From assembly GCA_963818925.1 (NCBI GenBank), contig CAWFTN010000001.1, forward strand, positions 1,798,001 through 1,862,000: a stretch of DNA of 64,000 nt, read 5' to 3'. Below the pieces are notes generated by a model, which saw only the letters and a program-made list of their open reading frames with translations, ran no database searches and was not told the DNA's origin. Below, piece after piece: positions 22,985-32,601 of this stretch (position 1 is its first letter; the number at the start of each line of letters is the position of its first letter). The position numbers and the translations under genes were made by a program. The stretch is from JAMXLG01 sp963818925. Its GTDB lineage: Bacteria; Vulcanimicrobiota; Vulcanimicrobiia; Vulcanimicrobiales; Vulcanimicrobiaceae.

Positions 22985-24562
22985 ATGGCACGGGAGTTCA
23001 ATAGCAGCGGTGTCCCGCTGGAGGCCAAGTACGATCGCGTCGAGGGAACGCCTCACGACCTCGGCGAGCCGGGCTCGTTTCCGTTCGCGCGCGGTATTCG
23101 TCGCGATATGTATCGCGGGCGGCTCTGGACGATGCGCCAGTATGCCGGTTTTGCGACCGCAGCCGAATCGAATGCTCGCTACCGCTATCTATTGAAGCGC
23201 GGTACGACGGGACTCTCGGTCGCCTTCGATCTTCCGACGCAGCTCGGGCACGACTCGGATGCGCCGATCGCTCGCGGTGAAGTCGGGAAAGTCGGCGTTG
23301 CGATCGATTCCGTTGCCGACATCGAGATGCTCTTCGACCGAATTCCGCTCGATGAAGTGACCGTCTCGATGACAATCAACTCGCCGGCATCGATCTTGCT
23401 TGCGATGGTCCTCGCCGTCGCGCGCCGCCGCGGCATCCCGTTCGACAAACTCGGCGGAACCGTGCAAAACGACGTGCTCAAAGAATATGTCGCGCGCGGC
23501 ACCTACATCTATCCGCCGGAGCCGTCGATGCGTCTCGTCACCGACGTGATGGCGTATTGTGCGCAGAACGTGCCGCAGTGGAATACGATTTCGATCTCGG
23601 GATATCATATTCGCGAAGCGGGATCGACGGCCGTCGAAGAAATTGCGTTCACGCTCTCCAATGCGAAAGCGTATTTGCACGCTGCGCGCAATGCCGGAAT
23701 CGATCTCGATGCGGTCGCTCCGCGCATCTCCTTCTTCTGGAACGCGCACAACGATTTCTTCGAAGAGGTCGCCAAATTCCGCGCCGCGCGCTTCCTTTGG
23801 TCGCACATTACGCGCGATGAATTCGGATGCAAGGATCCGCGTTCGCAGATGCTGCGCTTCCACGCGCAAACGGCCGGCTCGACGCTTACGGCGCAAGAAC
23901 CCGACAATAACGTCGTCCGCGTGACGCTTCAGGCGCTCGCCGCCGTCCTCGGCGGAACGCAGTCGCTGCATACGAACGGAAAGGATGAGGCGCTTGCGCT
24001 CCCGACCGCCGATAGTGCAAAACTGGCACTGCGCACGCAGCAGATCATCGGGTACGAGTCGGGTGTGGCCGACGTCGTCGATCCGCTTGCAGGTTCCTAT
24101 TACGTTGAATCTCTCACGAATGAATTGATCGAGCGCGCGCGCGCGCTGATTGCCGAAGTCGACGACATGGGCGGAAGCATTCCGGCCATCGAGTCCGGCT
24201 GGATGCAAAGCCGCATCGCCGATTCCGCCTATCAGGCGCAACAAGAGATCGAACGCGGCGAAGCGGTCGTCGTCGGCGTGAACAAATTTTCCGAAGGTGA
24301 CGGCGAGGTCAAGATCCCTCTGCAGCGCATCGAGGAGCGCATCGAACGCGAACAAATCGATCGCCTCCAGCGGTTCCGCGCGCAGCGTGACAACGCGCTC
24401 GTCGCTGTCCGCTTGGACGACGTTCGCGCCGCTGCAGCGGGTCGCGACAATCTCATGCCGCATTTCATCGAGGCGGTCGACGCCGGTGCGACGCTCGGCG
24501 AAATCTGCAACGTGCTCCGGGATGTCTTCGGCGTGTACCGCGCCAAGGAGGTCGTCGCGTGA
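22985..24562 (+). CDS. mutA: Methylmalonyl-CoA mutase, large (catalytic) chain
   Basis: 525 residues forming the TIM-barrel substrate domain: LSVAFDLPTQLGHDSD, MTINSPA, NDVLKEY and the conserved FHAQTAGSTLTAQEP and TQSLHTNGKDEALALPT segments. The chain ends where the B12-binding domain would start, so this organism uses a split mutase and the small B12 chain is elsewhere. It interconverts (R)-methylmalonyl-CoA and succinyl-CoA. I prefer ATG 22985, where the conserved MAREF start lies; an in-frame GTG at 22946 would add 13 residues. The stop overlaps the epimerase GTG. Confidence 0.92.
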   Translation: MAREFNSSGVPLEAKYDRVEGTPHDLGEPGSFPFARGIRRDMYRGRLWTMRQYAGFATAAESNARYRYLLKRGTTGLSVAFDLPTQLGHDSDAPIARGEVGKVGVAIDSVADIEMLFDRIPLDEVTVSMTINSPASILLAMVLAVARRRGIPFDKLGGTVQNDVLKEYVARGTYIYPPEPSMRLVTDVMAYCAQNVPQWNTISISGYHIREAGSTAVEEIAFTLSNAKAYLHAARNAGIDLDAVAPRISFFWNAHNDFFEEVAKFRAARFLWSHITRDEFGCKDPRSQMLRFHAQTAGSTLTAQEPDNNVVRVTLQALAAVLGGTQSLHTNGKDEALALPTADSAKLALRTQQIIGYESGVADVVDPLAGSYYVESLTNELIERARALIAEVDDMGGSIPAIESGWMQSRIADSAYQAQQEIERGEAVVVGVNKFSEGDGEVKIPLQRIEERIEREQIDRLQRFRAQRDNALVAVRLDDVRAAAAGRDNLMPHFIEAVDAGATLGEICNVLRDVFGVYRAKEVVA

Positions 24563-24954
24563 AGATCGACCACATCGCAATCGTCGTCAAAGATTTGGAC
24601 GCGTCGCTCAAACTCTACACCGAAACGCTCGGATTCTTTCCCGTCTATCGCGAGACGATCGAAGATCAAGGCGTCGAAGCGGTGGGATTGCAGGCCGGCG
24701 ATTCGATCATCGAATTGCTGCGTCCGCTCCACGAAGAGTCACCCATTGCCAAGTACCGCGGCGATGCCGAGACGAAGTTGCACCACACGGCATATCGCGT
24801 GGACGACATCGAGGCGAAGCTCGCGGAACTCAAAGCCAAAGGCGTGCGCCTCATCGACGAACGCCCGCGCAAAGGCGCTCACGGCAATCGCATCGCCTTC
24901 CTCCATCCCAAATCGACGCAAGGCGTGTTGATCGAATTGTGTGAACCGGGGTAA
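24559..24954 (+). CDS. mce: Methylmalonyl-CoA epimerase
   Basis: 131 residues, a glyoxalase/VOC fold of usual length. It converts (S)- to (R)-methylmalonyl-CoA, linking the carboxylase to the mutase. Metal ligands are expected at His5 in KIDHIAIVV, His75/76 in KLHHTAYRV and Glu127 near LIELCEP. The GTG overlaps the mutase stop (GTGA). The tight pairing with mutA supports epimerase over another VOC enzyme. Confidence 0.93.
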   Translation: MKIDHIAIVVKDLDASLKLYTETLGFFPVYRETIEDQGVEAVGLQAGDSIIELLRPLHEESPIAKYRGDAETKLHHTAYRVDDIEAKLAELKAKGVRLIDERPRKGAHGNRIAFLHPKSTQGVLIELCEPG

Positions 24955-24966
24955 AACCCGTGGGAG

Positions 24967-25629
24967 ATGGACCGTCCCGCGCTGATTTTCGACCTCGACG
25001 GAACGCTGGTTGATTCCGTTTACGAACACGTCGCTGCCTGGCACATCGCATTTGTGTCGCATGACGTCACGATTCCGGCGTTCGAGTATCACAAACGCAT
25101 CGGGATGACCGGTTCGATGCTCGTGCGCGCGATCTCGGACGCCTTCGATTTGAACCTCTCCGAAGATAGGAGATCGGCGATCGAAAAAACGCAAACCGTC
25201 GAGTACCATAAGCGCATCGATACGGCGACCGCGGTGCCGGGCGTACATCTTTTATGGGAAACACTTGCGGCGAGCAAGACGCCGTGGGCAATTGCAACAA
25301 GTGCGAATCCCGGCGACGCGGCAACGCTCTTGAAGATCATCGATGCACCGCGCGACGCCGTCGTTGTCACCAAAAAGGACGAGACGGAATCGAAGCCTTC
25401 GCCGGAGCCGTTTGCGAAAGCCGCGGAAAAGCTCGGCGTGGAATTGCGCCATTCGATCGTTATCGGGGATGCGGTCTGGGACATGCTCTCGTCGCGACGC
25501 GCCGGAGCGCTCGGCGTGGCCGTCCTGACCGGCGGCTACGGTCGCGAAGAGCTAGCCGCAGCGGGCGCATATCGCATCTATGAAAACGCCGGCGAGCTGG
25601 CGCGGCGATTCACCGAACTCGGCCTGTAG
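24967..25629 (+). CDS. HAD-superfamily hydrolase (beta-phosphoglucomutase-like)
   Basis: 220 residues with a HAD core and helical cap. Motif I is DLDGTLVDS (Asp9, Asp11), motif II is ATSAN near residue 107, the Lys is in ESKPSPEPF near 144, and motif IV is GDAVWD near 164. It is most like phosphatases and phosphomutases of the Gph/PgmB group, and the substrate cannot be told. It follows the epimerase by 12 bp, with GGGAG just before the ATG, and may be the last gene of that operon. Confidence 0.85.
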   Translation: MDRPALIFDLDGTLVDSVYEHVAAWHIAFVSHDVTIPAFEYHKRIGMTGSMLVRAISDAFDLNLSEDRRSAIEKTQTVEYHKRIDTATAVPGVHLLWETLAASKTPWAIATSANPGDAATLLKIIDAPRDAVVVTKKDETESKPSPEPFAKAAEKLGVELRHSIVIGDAVWDMLSSRRAGALGVAVLTGGYGREELAAAGAYRIYENAGELARRFTELGL

Positions 25630-25704
25630 CAGCTGGTGCTTTCGGCACGGTAGCCGCACCACCAGCAAGGCATCTTGCCGGTATGTTCGAATCCGCGTGC
25701 CGTA

Positions 25705-27129
25705 ATGATACATCGGACCGCTGCCGGCCTTGCTGCGTTTCTGCTTTGCTGCGCGCCGGCCGCTGCGGACGAGACCTCGATCGGGATCACCGCGAACGCA
25801 ACGACGGGAAGCCACGTGGAATCGATGCGCGCGTCGTCGATTCCGATGCTGCCGTTGCCAATGGTGGAGATCGATCACGTTCACCGGCAGTACGAACTGC
25901 ATCTCGAAGGTGTACCAGCCCTTGGGCCCGTTGCACTCGCACAATCCGACCCGTACGGCGAGTCGCTCGCGCCGAGCGTCAGCTATCTGAACGCGGAACT
26001 GCTGTACCGCTCGAATCTGGAGCCAATCGACGTCGGCATCGGCGAGACGGTTCTCAATCAGCAAACGGTGGACCGAACACCGTTTCTTCCGAACGTCACC
26101 CGCATTCACTACTCGCGCATCGCCGGTATGCGAGTCATTGCGCGCGGTCATCTGTACGCCGACGTGCGCCGCCGCGTCGATCTTTCGCTCGCGGTCAATC
26201 CGGCGATGCATGGACTGGAAGACGGCCGGTATGCCGAGGACGCCTCACTCTTCGACGGATCGCTACGGTGGACGTCGCAGCACAGCCGCTACGATATCGT
26301 TTACGGCTTGCGTTACCTCAATTACACCGCTGCGTACAGTTCCGATCATTCGCTCGGCGATCGCAATCATTTGCTCATGCCGTTCGTCGGCCTCTTCTTG
26401 CATAGCGGTCATCAGTCCACGTCGCCGGCGATCGCAAACGACCCGCCGGCGCCGCCGCCGTCTCCGCCGCATGATAAAGCCGGCATCGGCGTCTTGTTAC
26501 TCGGCTCGAACGGAAGCCGGACCTATACGGATGCGCCGAGCCAAACGCCGCTGAACTTCGTCTTGATTCCAGACATTCACGCCAGTTACGTTGCCGGTCG
26601 CTGTGAGCTGCGAGGCGAAGGAATCTTGCCGAACGCGAATGCGAATCCGTTCGGTCCCTCGCAAGACCGGTGGAGCTACGTGTCGTTCGGAGCGTTGACG
26701 CAGGTCGGTAACAGTGCGCTCTCTCTCGGGCTCGGTGAAACGGCCACGAATCTTGCGCTCCTCAATCTGCCGCCGGATACCCGCTCCACATCGCGGACAG
26801 CGGCCGTCGACATGCTGGCGCGTTTCAGCTTTGCACGGACGACGCAGAGCGAGATGTACGCGTTTCTCCGCATGGAACCGTACGTGCACGTTACAAACCA
26901 CGAAAGTTTAGTGTATCGCGGCGATCTCCAGCAATTTACCTCATACACCCATAGCGCTCGCGTCGACGCAACGCTTGGGCGCAAGATGTATATCGCGCGT
27001 TACACCCTGACCTACGGCCTCCGCTACATCAACCAGACAACCAACGATTACAATATGGGACCCGACGGCGTCTATCTCACGAGAAGCACGTCGCTGATGC
27101 CGTTTGCCGGCGTCGACCTTCGCTTCTAG
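25705..27129 (+). CDS. Outer-membrane beta-barrel-like protein
   Basis: 474 residues from ATG 25705, with a signal peptide (about 1-21, ending PAAA). The rest shows alternating hydrophobic strands with Tyr/Arg girdles and ends in GVDLRF, the terminal Phe typical of proteins inserted by BamA. A Pro-rich loop (PPAPPPSPP) lies near residue 255. No lytic or transport motif is visible. Its stop shares bases with the convergent DUF4127 gene (CTAG). It is the main evidence here for an outer membrane. Confidence 0.7.
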   Translation: MIHRTAAGLAAFLLCCAPAAADETSIGITANATTGSHVESMRASSIPMLPLPMVEIDHVHRQYELHLEGVPALGPVALAQSDPYGESLAPSVSYLNAELLYRSNLEPIDVGIGETVLNQQTVDRTPFLPNVTRIHYSRIAGMRVIARGHLYADVRRRVDLSLAVNPAMHGLEDGRYAEDASLFDGSLRWTSQHSRYDIVYGLRYLNYTAAYSSDHSLGDRNHLLMPFVGLFLHSGHQSTSPAIANDPPAPPPSPPHDKAGIGVLLLGSNGSRTYTDAPSQTPLNFVLIPDIHASYVAGRCELRGEGILPNANANPFGPSQDRWSYVSFGALTQVGNSALSLGLGETATNLALLNLPPDTRSTSRTAAVDMLARFSFARTTQSEMYAFLRMEPYVHVTNHESLVYRGDLQQFTSYTHSARVDATLGRKMYIARYTLTYGLRYINQTTNDYNMGPDGVYLTRSTSLMPFAGVDLRF

Positions 27130-28641
27130 GGAAGGTTCGGCGCGAGACTCACGTCGAGTTGCGTTTCAAACGTCCGGTCCCACGGGAGCGTGATGTTCAT
27201 AGCCGCGATGTGGAGATTCGGGTAGAGCTGTTGCAGCGTTTGCTGCGCGTCGTTCCATAACAGGTCGCGGTCGCGCGCGCCGGTCTGCGCTGCAACATTG
27301 GGAAGCAAATATGTGTGATCGTCAACGTCTTGGCCGCCGAGCCAGGCGTTCAGATCCGGACGCACCTTGACGTGAAAATCGACGTCGTCGACGAAACGCA
27401 TGAACGTGAACGTCTGATGAGCAAGGCGGTCGTAGCGTGTGCGCGCGGCGTCCCGCATTGGCGGCAATTGCTTCCGCTAACGCGGTCCCGATGGTGTTCG
27501 CCGCCGTATTCCACGACGAATACGCATCGAGTTTCGAGGCAAGACCGCTCCGAAGTAATTGCTGCGCGAACGCGCCTTGCTCGTCGTAACTCTTCTCGAA
27601 GCTCAGGTCGGTGAATGCGATCGACATGCCTGCATCGGCCCGTTCTTTCAGATTCGCGACCAGTTGCGCATCGAGCGCGTCGCCGGTCGACGGCACGCGA
27701 ACGTAAAGCACGAAATCGGGATGATCGTCGTCGCGGACGCCGCCGCACAAGGCGATAAGGTTTTGGATCGTGACCCCGATCGGCGCGAATTCCAGCGGGT
27801 CTTGGTATGTCGCGCCGTCAGGCCGCGAATACAAGACGGCAATGTGCGGCGTCCAATGGATCGCGCGCGCAACGCCTTGCGCGACGAGCGCCATGCCGAG
27901 TTCGTCGGCGCCCGGTTGGATCGAGACGCGCGGGCCGGTCTGTACTTGCTGCGCGTACGCTTCCAACGCCGCGAGTTCCGGCACGTGCAGTCCGTACGCT
28001 TTCGCGTCGTCCTGTCCGAGGACCAGACGGTCGATCGTGCCGCTCGCCGTCATACCGATCAGCAGATGATCGACGGCATAGTTGCGCGCGCGCGCCTGCA
28101 GATAGCCGTTGAGCGTCGTTGCCCCGATCTTCTGGGCGAGGACTTGCGCGCGAGCCGCCTCTTCCGGGGACGGCGGATCGTGCAGATTTGCGTACTCTTG
28201 TAGGTACTCCCACACGGGATAGGCAGCAAAGAATGACGCAGCATCGCCGACCGCCGGCACGCCGGTCGGCGCCAAACGCATAACGGTGCCGAACGTGCCG
28301 ATCCATGCACGCGGCGAACGTTGACGCAACATGTTGAGTTCGCGCAAACGAAAATACGCATCATCGTAGGTAACGCCGGGAACCCGCGAGGCGACTAGTC
28401 CGCCGTACGCCAGCATGTCGCTCGAAAGCACGTAGCGATCCGTGCGCGGCGCATCAGCGTTCAGCCACCGAACGATCGCATCGGGTTGTCCGAAACGCAG
28501 ATAGCGCCCGAGTAAGGAACGCGGCGGCGCGACGATGGGTTGACCCGCGATGCGTCCGAGCATGAGCGGAAGCTGGTACGTCACCGGCCGGTCGTCGAGC
28601 GGCACGAATACAATCGCAAGTGCGAGCAGGAATGCGATCAT
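27126..28641 (-). pseudogene. DUF4127 family protein interrupted by one frameshift
   Basis: The N-terminal 400 or so residues are read from 28641, starting MIAFLLALAIVFVPLDDRPVTYQLP (hydrophobic start, then the DDRP and SSDMLAYGG motifs of DUF4127). Near 27455 the frame breaks, and the family-like C-terminus (VDDVDFHVKVRPDLNAWLGG) continues one frame over to the stop at 27126. Removing one base from the ccc run at 27452-27454 restores about 505 residues, a normal length. This could be a real mutation or an assembly error. It is the last gene of the peptidoglycan-recycling operon, overlapping murQ by ATGA; its biochemical role is unknown. Confidence 0.8.
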
Positions 28642-29522
28642 AAAAGGTTGCGCAGAAATCCTCGTTCGCGTTCGAGCAACGATGCTGCCGTCTGCGCATC
28701 AACGCCACGCTGCGACATCACGACTGCGATCTTCACGCTCCCGCCCGCTTCCTCCAGGGCACGACGGGCTTCATCGCCGGAAACGTTCGCAAGCGTTTGC
28801 ACGAGCCGTGATGCACGCGCATGCAGCTTCGCATTCGTCGCAACGACATCGACCATTAAATTTTCGTGCACTTTTCCGAGCCGCACCATAACGGCCGTCG
28901 AGATCGTGTTGAGCGCGAGTTTTTGCGACGTACCGGCTTTCAGGCGGGTGGATCCGGTTAACACCTCCGGTCCGGTATTGAGAAAGATCTTCACTTCTGC
29001 AACCTCGCCTAGCCGCGACGGATCGCTATTCGTGATCGCAGCCGTGAACGCGCCGGCTGAGCGCGCCCGTGCGATCGCGCGCGCAACGTATGCAGCGCCG
29101 CCGCTTGCCGAAATACCGATGACGGCGTCGTCGGCATAGACGTGACCGGCGATTTCGCGCTCGCCCGCGTCTCCGTCGTCCTCTGCGCCTTCGACCGGTG
29201 TCCGCAGCGCGCGATCGCCTCCCGCAATGTGCGCGCAAACGAGTTTCGGCGGCGTTCCGAACGTCGGCGGCATCTCGGATGCGTCGAGAACGCCGAGCCG
29301 TCCGCTCGTCCCCGCGCCGATATAGTGCAAACGGCCGCCGTTCGCAAGCCGATCGGTCACCGCATCGACAACGCGCGCGATTGCATCGCTCGCCTCGTGA
29401 ACCGCATCAAATGCCGTGCGCTGATCCGCACCGATCGCGCGTACGAGATCGACGGTCGACAAGGTGTCGAGTCCGCGTAACGCCTCATTGCGCCGCTCGG
29501 TTTGTGGGAGTTCGCTCTCCAT
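28638..29522 (-). CDS. murQ: N-acetylmuramic acid 6-phosphate etherase
   Basis: 294 residues with a SIS domain. MurQ removes D-lactate from MurNAc-6-phosphate, giving GlcNAc-6-phosphate, in cell-wall recycling. The catalytic Glu83 lies in TSGRLGVLDASEMPPTFG, and SASGGAAYV and the SGxVKIAVVM end fit the family. It overlaps the DUF4127 gene and lies 5 bp from the kinase gene upstream. Together with AnmK and NagZ the pathway from anhydro-muropeptide to GlcNAc-6-phosphate is complete in the operon. Confidence 0.95.
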   Translation of the reverse strand: MESELPQTERRNEALRGLDTLSTVDLVRAIGADQRTAFDAVHEASDAIARVVDAVTDRLANGGRLHYIGAGTSGRLGVLDASEMPPTFGTPPKLVCAHIAGGDRALRTPVEGAEDDGDAGEREIAGHVYADDAVIGISASGGAAYVARAIARARSAGAFTAAITNSDPSRLGEVAEVKIFLNTGPEVLTGSTRLKAGTSQKLALNTISTAVMVRLGKVHENLMVDVVATNAKLHARASRLVQTLANVSGDEARRALEEAGGSVKIAVVMSQRGVDAQTAASLLERERGFLRNLL

Positions 29523-29527
29523 CGCCC

Positions 29528-30424
29528 CTAAATCATCGCTCGCGCGAGTGCGAGCGCGCCGTATTCCGGAGCGGGCGGGTTCTTCACTGAGTGAAACGAC
29601 GGATACTCGTTGACGACGCGCGTTTCGAGCAGATAGGTAAGCAAAGAATTTTGCGCGAGTAATCCGCCTGCGAGCACGACGGGAATGTCGTGTTGCGCAA
29701 GGCCCGACAAACGAACGACGGCCTTCAATTGGTCTGAAAGTTCGAGCGCCGCCGCTTGCACGATTTTCGTTGCGTCGCGTTCGCCGTCCGATGCGCAGCC
29801 GATGACGACGGGAGCGAGCGATGCGAGTTTGCGGACCGGATCGCGGTCGGCGTAGATCGCATGCATCACATCTTCTGCATCTTCGCTGTCGACAACGCTC
29901 TCGATCGCCTCGATAAATCCGTCACGGCGCGCGCGTCCGTCGTACACGCGCAGCAACAATCGCACCGCCGCCGCTCCGATTGCCGCACCGGAGCCCTCGT
30001 CGCCGAGCAAAAAGCCGTGCCCACCCGCGCGGTACGTTTTCTCGCCGGCGATCGCATACGCAATCGAACCCGTACCGGAGATGATGACGATGCCGTCGCC
30101 TTCCGGAACGGCCGCGCGCAAAGCGATCTTCGCATCGTCGCACACACGCACACGCGCTCCCGCGACGCGCGTACGCAACGCGCTTTCCAACGCCGAAGCA
30201 ACCTCGTCGTATCCCGCACCGGCGGCCCCGACGACCATCGCATCGACCGGCGCACCTTGCGTCGCGCTCGCAACCACGCGCGCGATCGTCGTTGCCGCAT
30301 CTTCAACGCCGGCGCGCCGCACGTTGGCCGCATCGCCTTCGAACGCGCCGCCCGCGACGCCGTCGCGTTCGACGATCACGCTCGTCGACGAACCTCCGGC
30401 ATCAACGCCTACGACGATAGACAC
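29528..30424 (-). CDS. BadF/BadG-type sugar kinase (GlcNAc or MurNAc kinase)
   Basis: 298 residues, ASKHA fold. The phosphate-1 loop is VDAGGSSTSVIV (about 7-18), phosphate-2 lies in ISGTGSIAYAI near 114, and GDEGSGAAIG near 140 is the acidic loop of N-acetylhexosamine kinases such as MurK. In this operon it probably phosphorylates the free GlcNAc released by NagZ, or MurNAc; the sequence alone cannot separate these. It starts at GTG 30424, overlapping the anmK end by 16 bp. Confidence 0.88.
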   Translation of the reverse strand: MSIVVGVDAGGSSTSVIVERDGVAGGAFEGDAANVRRAGVEDAATTIARVVASATQGAPVDAMVVGAAGAGYDEVASALESALRTRVAGARVRVCDDAKIALRAAVPEGDGIVIISGTGSIAYAIAGEKTYRAGGHGFLLGDEGSGAAIGAAAVRLLLRVYDGRARRDGFIEAIESVVDSEDAEDVMHAIYADRDPVRKLASLAPVVIGCASDGERDATKIVQAAALELSDQLKAVVRLSGLAQHDIPVVLAGGLLAQNSLLTYLLETRVVNEYPSFHSVKNPPAPEYGALALARAMI

Positions 30425-31560
30425 TCGGTTTCAACCTCCGCAAGAACTTCATGCAGCGCACGCGGTGCGATCGCTCCGAGCGGAACGGCATGGGCCGCGC
30501 CCGTCACGCGAGGCACGTTTGCCGGCCGTTCGCGCAATGTCTCGTATCCGAGCACCGCGAAAGCGATGGCTTCCTTCGCATCGACCGGAATTCCGGCAAC
30601 GTCGGTCGGATCCAGGAGTGCGCCGGGCAGCATCGACGCGACAGCGCGCACGAGCGAGGGATTGCGCGCTCCGCCGCCGCTGCAGAGAACATGAGATTCA
30701 GCGAGCCGGACGTCGCGAACGGCACGAGCAATGGCGCGCGCCGTGACCGCCGTCAACGTCGCGGCGCCGTCTTCGAGCGAGAGGCGCTCGAGTGCCTTGG
30801 CATGCTGCGCCAGGAAGTGATCGCCAAAGCGCTCGCGTCCCGTCGATTTCGGGGGCGCCGTCGAAAAGTACGGATCGGCAAGCATGGCGTCCAGCAAAAC
30901 GGTGTCCGGCGTGCCGTTCGCCGCGAAAATGCCGTCTTCGTCCATCCAGATCTCGCCGCCGGTACGTTGACGGACGAACGCGTCGATGAGCATCACACCC
31001 GGCCCGCAATCAAACGCGATGACGTCGTGCATCTCGACGCCGCGCGGGAGCGCGGTGAGGTTCGCGATTCCGCCGATATTGAGCGCGACGCGATCCTCGG
31101 CGTCGTCAGCCAGCAAGAGCGCATCGACATACGGCACGAGCGGCGCGCCGTGACCTCCCGCCGCGCAGTCGGCACTACGAAAATCGTAGATGACCGTCGC
31201 GTTGAGCGATTCACGCAGCACGAACGGATCGCCGAGTTGCAGCGTGATGTGACGCGTTCCGTCGTGATAAACGGTTTGGCCGTGCGATGCGACGTAACCG
31301 ACCGACAAAGCGCCGCCAACGACGCGAGCCGCACGCGCGAGCGCGACACCGAGCGCGCGATGCAACTGTGTGACGTGCTCGGCGGTGACCGCATTCGGCG
31401 GCAATGCCTGCCGCAGCGAACTCATCACGTCCTCATCGAACGGAACGGTCGCGAACTGCAGCAATTCGATTGCGTACGAATGCCCGCGAGGCGCGATACG
31501 AATGAGCGCCGCATCGATTCCATCAAGCGACGTTCCGCTCATCAAGCCAATCGCGAGCAT
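30409..31560 (-). CDS. anmK: Anhydro-N-acetylmuramic acid kinase
   Basis: 383 residues, full length. AnmK opens the 1,6-anhydro ring of anhMurNAc while phosphorylating it to MurNAc-6-phosphate, the substrate of MurQ. The N-terminal GLMSGTSLDGIDAAL is diagnostic, followed by SHGQTVYH, NIGGIANLT and FDCGPGVMLID. Its ATG comes directly after the stop of the hydrolase gene upstream. The presence of AnmK implies that lytic transglycosylases generate the muropeptides. Confidence 0.96.
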   Translation of the reverse strand: MLAIGLMSGTSLDGIDAALIRIAPRGHSYAIELLQFATVPFDEDVMSSLRQALPPNAVTAEHVTQLHRALGVALARAARVVGGALSVGYVASHGQTVYHDGTRHITLQLGDPFVLRESLNATVIYDFRSADCAAGGHGAPLVPYVDALLLADDAEDRVALNIGGIANLTALPRGVEMHDVIAFDCGPGVMLIDAFVRQRTGGEIWMDEDGIFAANGTPDTVLLDAMLADPYFSTAPPKSTGRERFGDHFLAQHAKALERLSLEDGAATLTAVTARAIARAVRDVRLAESHVLCSGGGARNPSLVRAVASMLPGALLDPTDVAGIPVDAKEAIAFAVLGYETLRERPANVPRVTGAAHAVPLGAIAPRALHEVLAEVETECLSS

Positions 31561-32601
31561 TTAGCTAACGGCTTCGACCAGCGCTTCAAAAAACGCCGCT
31601 CGAAGCGGGCGGGAGTCGGATCGGCCGAAATAGACGCTGTTCGTCAGCAGCACGCCGGTGGCGTCGCGCTGTGGATCGGCCCACACGCACGTGCCCGTGA
31701 ATCCGGTGTGACCGAACGTGTCCCGCGACATCAATCGCCCGCACGAATTCTCGTCGTTGGTCTTCAGCGCCCAGCCGAGCCCGCGCCGCAGCACGGGATC
31801 GTACGCGGCTTCTTGCACGGCCTCACATGCGAGCTCCGTGGGAAGCAGTGCTTGTTCCCGTCCGGTGAGTGCGGCGAGATACGCTTCAGCGAGGGCGGCA
31901 ACGTCGGCCGCCGTTCCGAACATGCCGGCATGTCCCGCGACGCCGTTCATAAGATGGGCCTTTTCGTCGTGAACGGTACCTTGGACGCGACCGCGCCACG
32001 CGTCCATTTCCGTCGCAGGAATCGCAAGCCGTTCCCGCTCCGCCGGCACGAATCGCATACCTGACACGCCGAATCGCTGCGATACCAGCGCCGCGAGCGA
32101 CGTGCCCGACACACGCTCGAGCAGTACGCCGAGCGCAATCAAGCCGAGATCGCTGTAAATGACGCGTTCGCCGGGAGTAGCGACGAGCGCGCGCGTCAGC
32201 GCCGCGTGCTGCACGTTCGTATCGAGAAGCGTGCGGTAGTCGGCGCCGGAGTTCATCCCCGACGTGTGCGCGAGAAGCATGCGCAACGTGATCGGCTCGT
32301 GATCCGTACCGCGCCATTCCGGCATCCACTCGACCAGCGGCGCATCAAACTCGATGCGTCCGTCCGCAACGAGCGTGAGGGCGAGCGTCGTCACGAAGAG
32401 TTTCGTAATCGACGCGAGATCGAATCGCGTATCGACGTACACCGGACGCGCGAATTCATCATCTCTCGTCGTTCCGTACGCTTCCTCGAAGACGAGTTCT
32501 CCGCGGTGCTCGATGCGCGCGACTGCGCCGGTAAACAAATTGCCCGTTGCTTTGCGCAGCAGGCCGTCGATGGGCGAAAACTTAGACGCGAGCAAAATCA
32601 A
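31561..32601 (-). CDS. Class C beta-lactamase-fold serine hydrolase (AmiE-like)
   Basis: 346 residues from TTG 32601, which has AGGAG 9 nt upstream; ATG 32631 is an alternative with no ribosome site. It has no signal peptide. Catalytic motifs are Ser64-x-x-Lys67 (SITK), Tyr149-Ser-Asp (YSD) and the late HTGFTG. The fold includes Bacillus AmiE (YbbE), which removes the stem peptide from MurNAc after NagZ and is encoded next to nagZ and murQ there. The same position and apparent cytoplasmic location here suggest the same job; an esterase role is the alternative. Confidence 0.78.
   Translation of the reverse strand: MILLASKFSPIDGLLRKATGNLFTGAVARIEHRGELVFEEAYGTTRDDEFARPVYVDTRFDLASITKLFVTTLALTLVADGRIEFDAPLVEWMPEWRGTDHEPITLRMLLAHTSGMNSGADYRTLLDTNVQHAALTRALVATPGERVIYSDLGLIALGVLLERVSGTSLAALVSQRFGVSGMRFVPAERERLAIPATEMDAWRGRVQGTVHDEKAHLMNGVAGHAGMFGTAADVAALAEAYLAALTGREQALLPTELACEAVQEAAYDPVLRRGLGWALKTNDENSCGRLMSRDTFGHTGFTGTCVWADPQRDATGVLLTNSVYFGRSDSRPLRAAFFEALVEAVS

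Noticed and set aside
23189..24580. 463-residue minus-strand frame opposite the mutase
   Set aside because: Shadow of the mutase catalytic chain.
30451..32064. 537-residue plus-strand frame opposite anmK and the AmiE-like gene
   Set aside because: Antisense of two clear genes; no domain or ribosome site.
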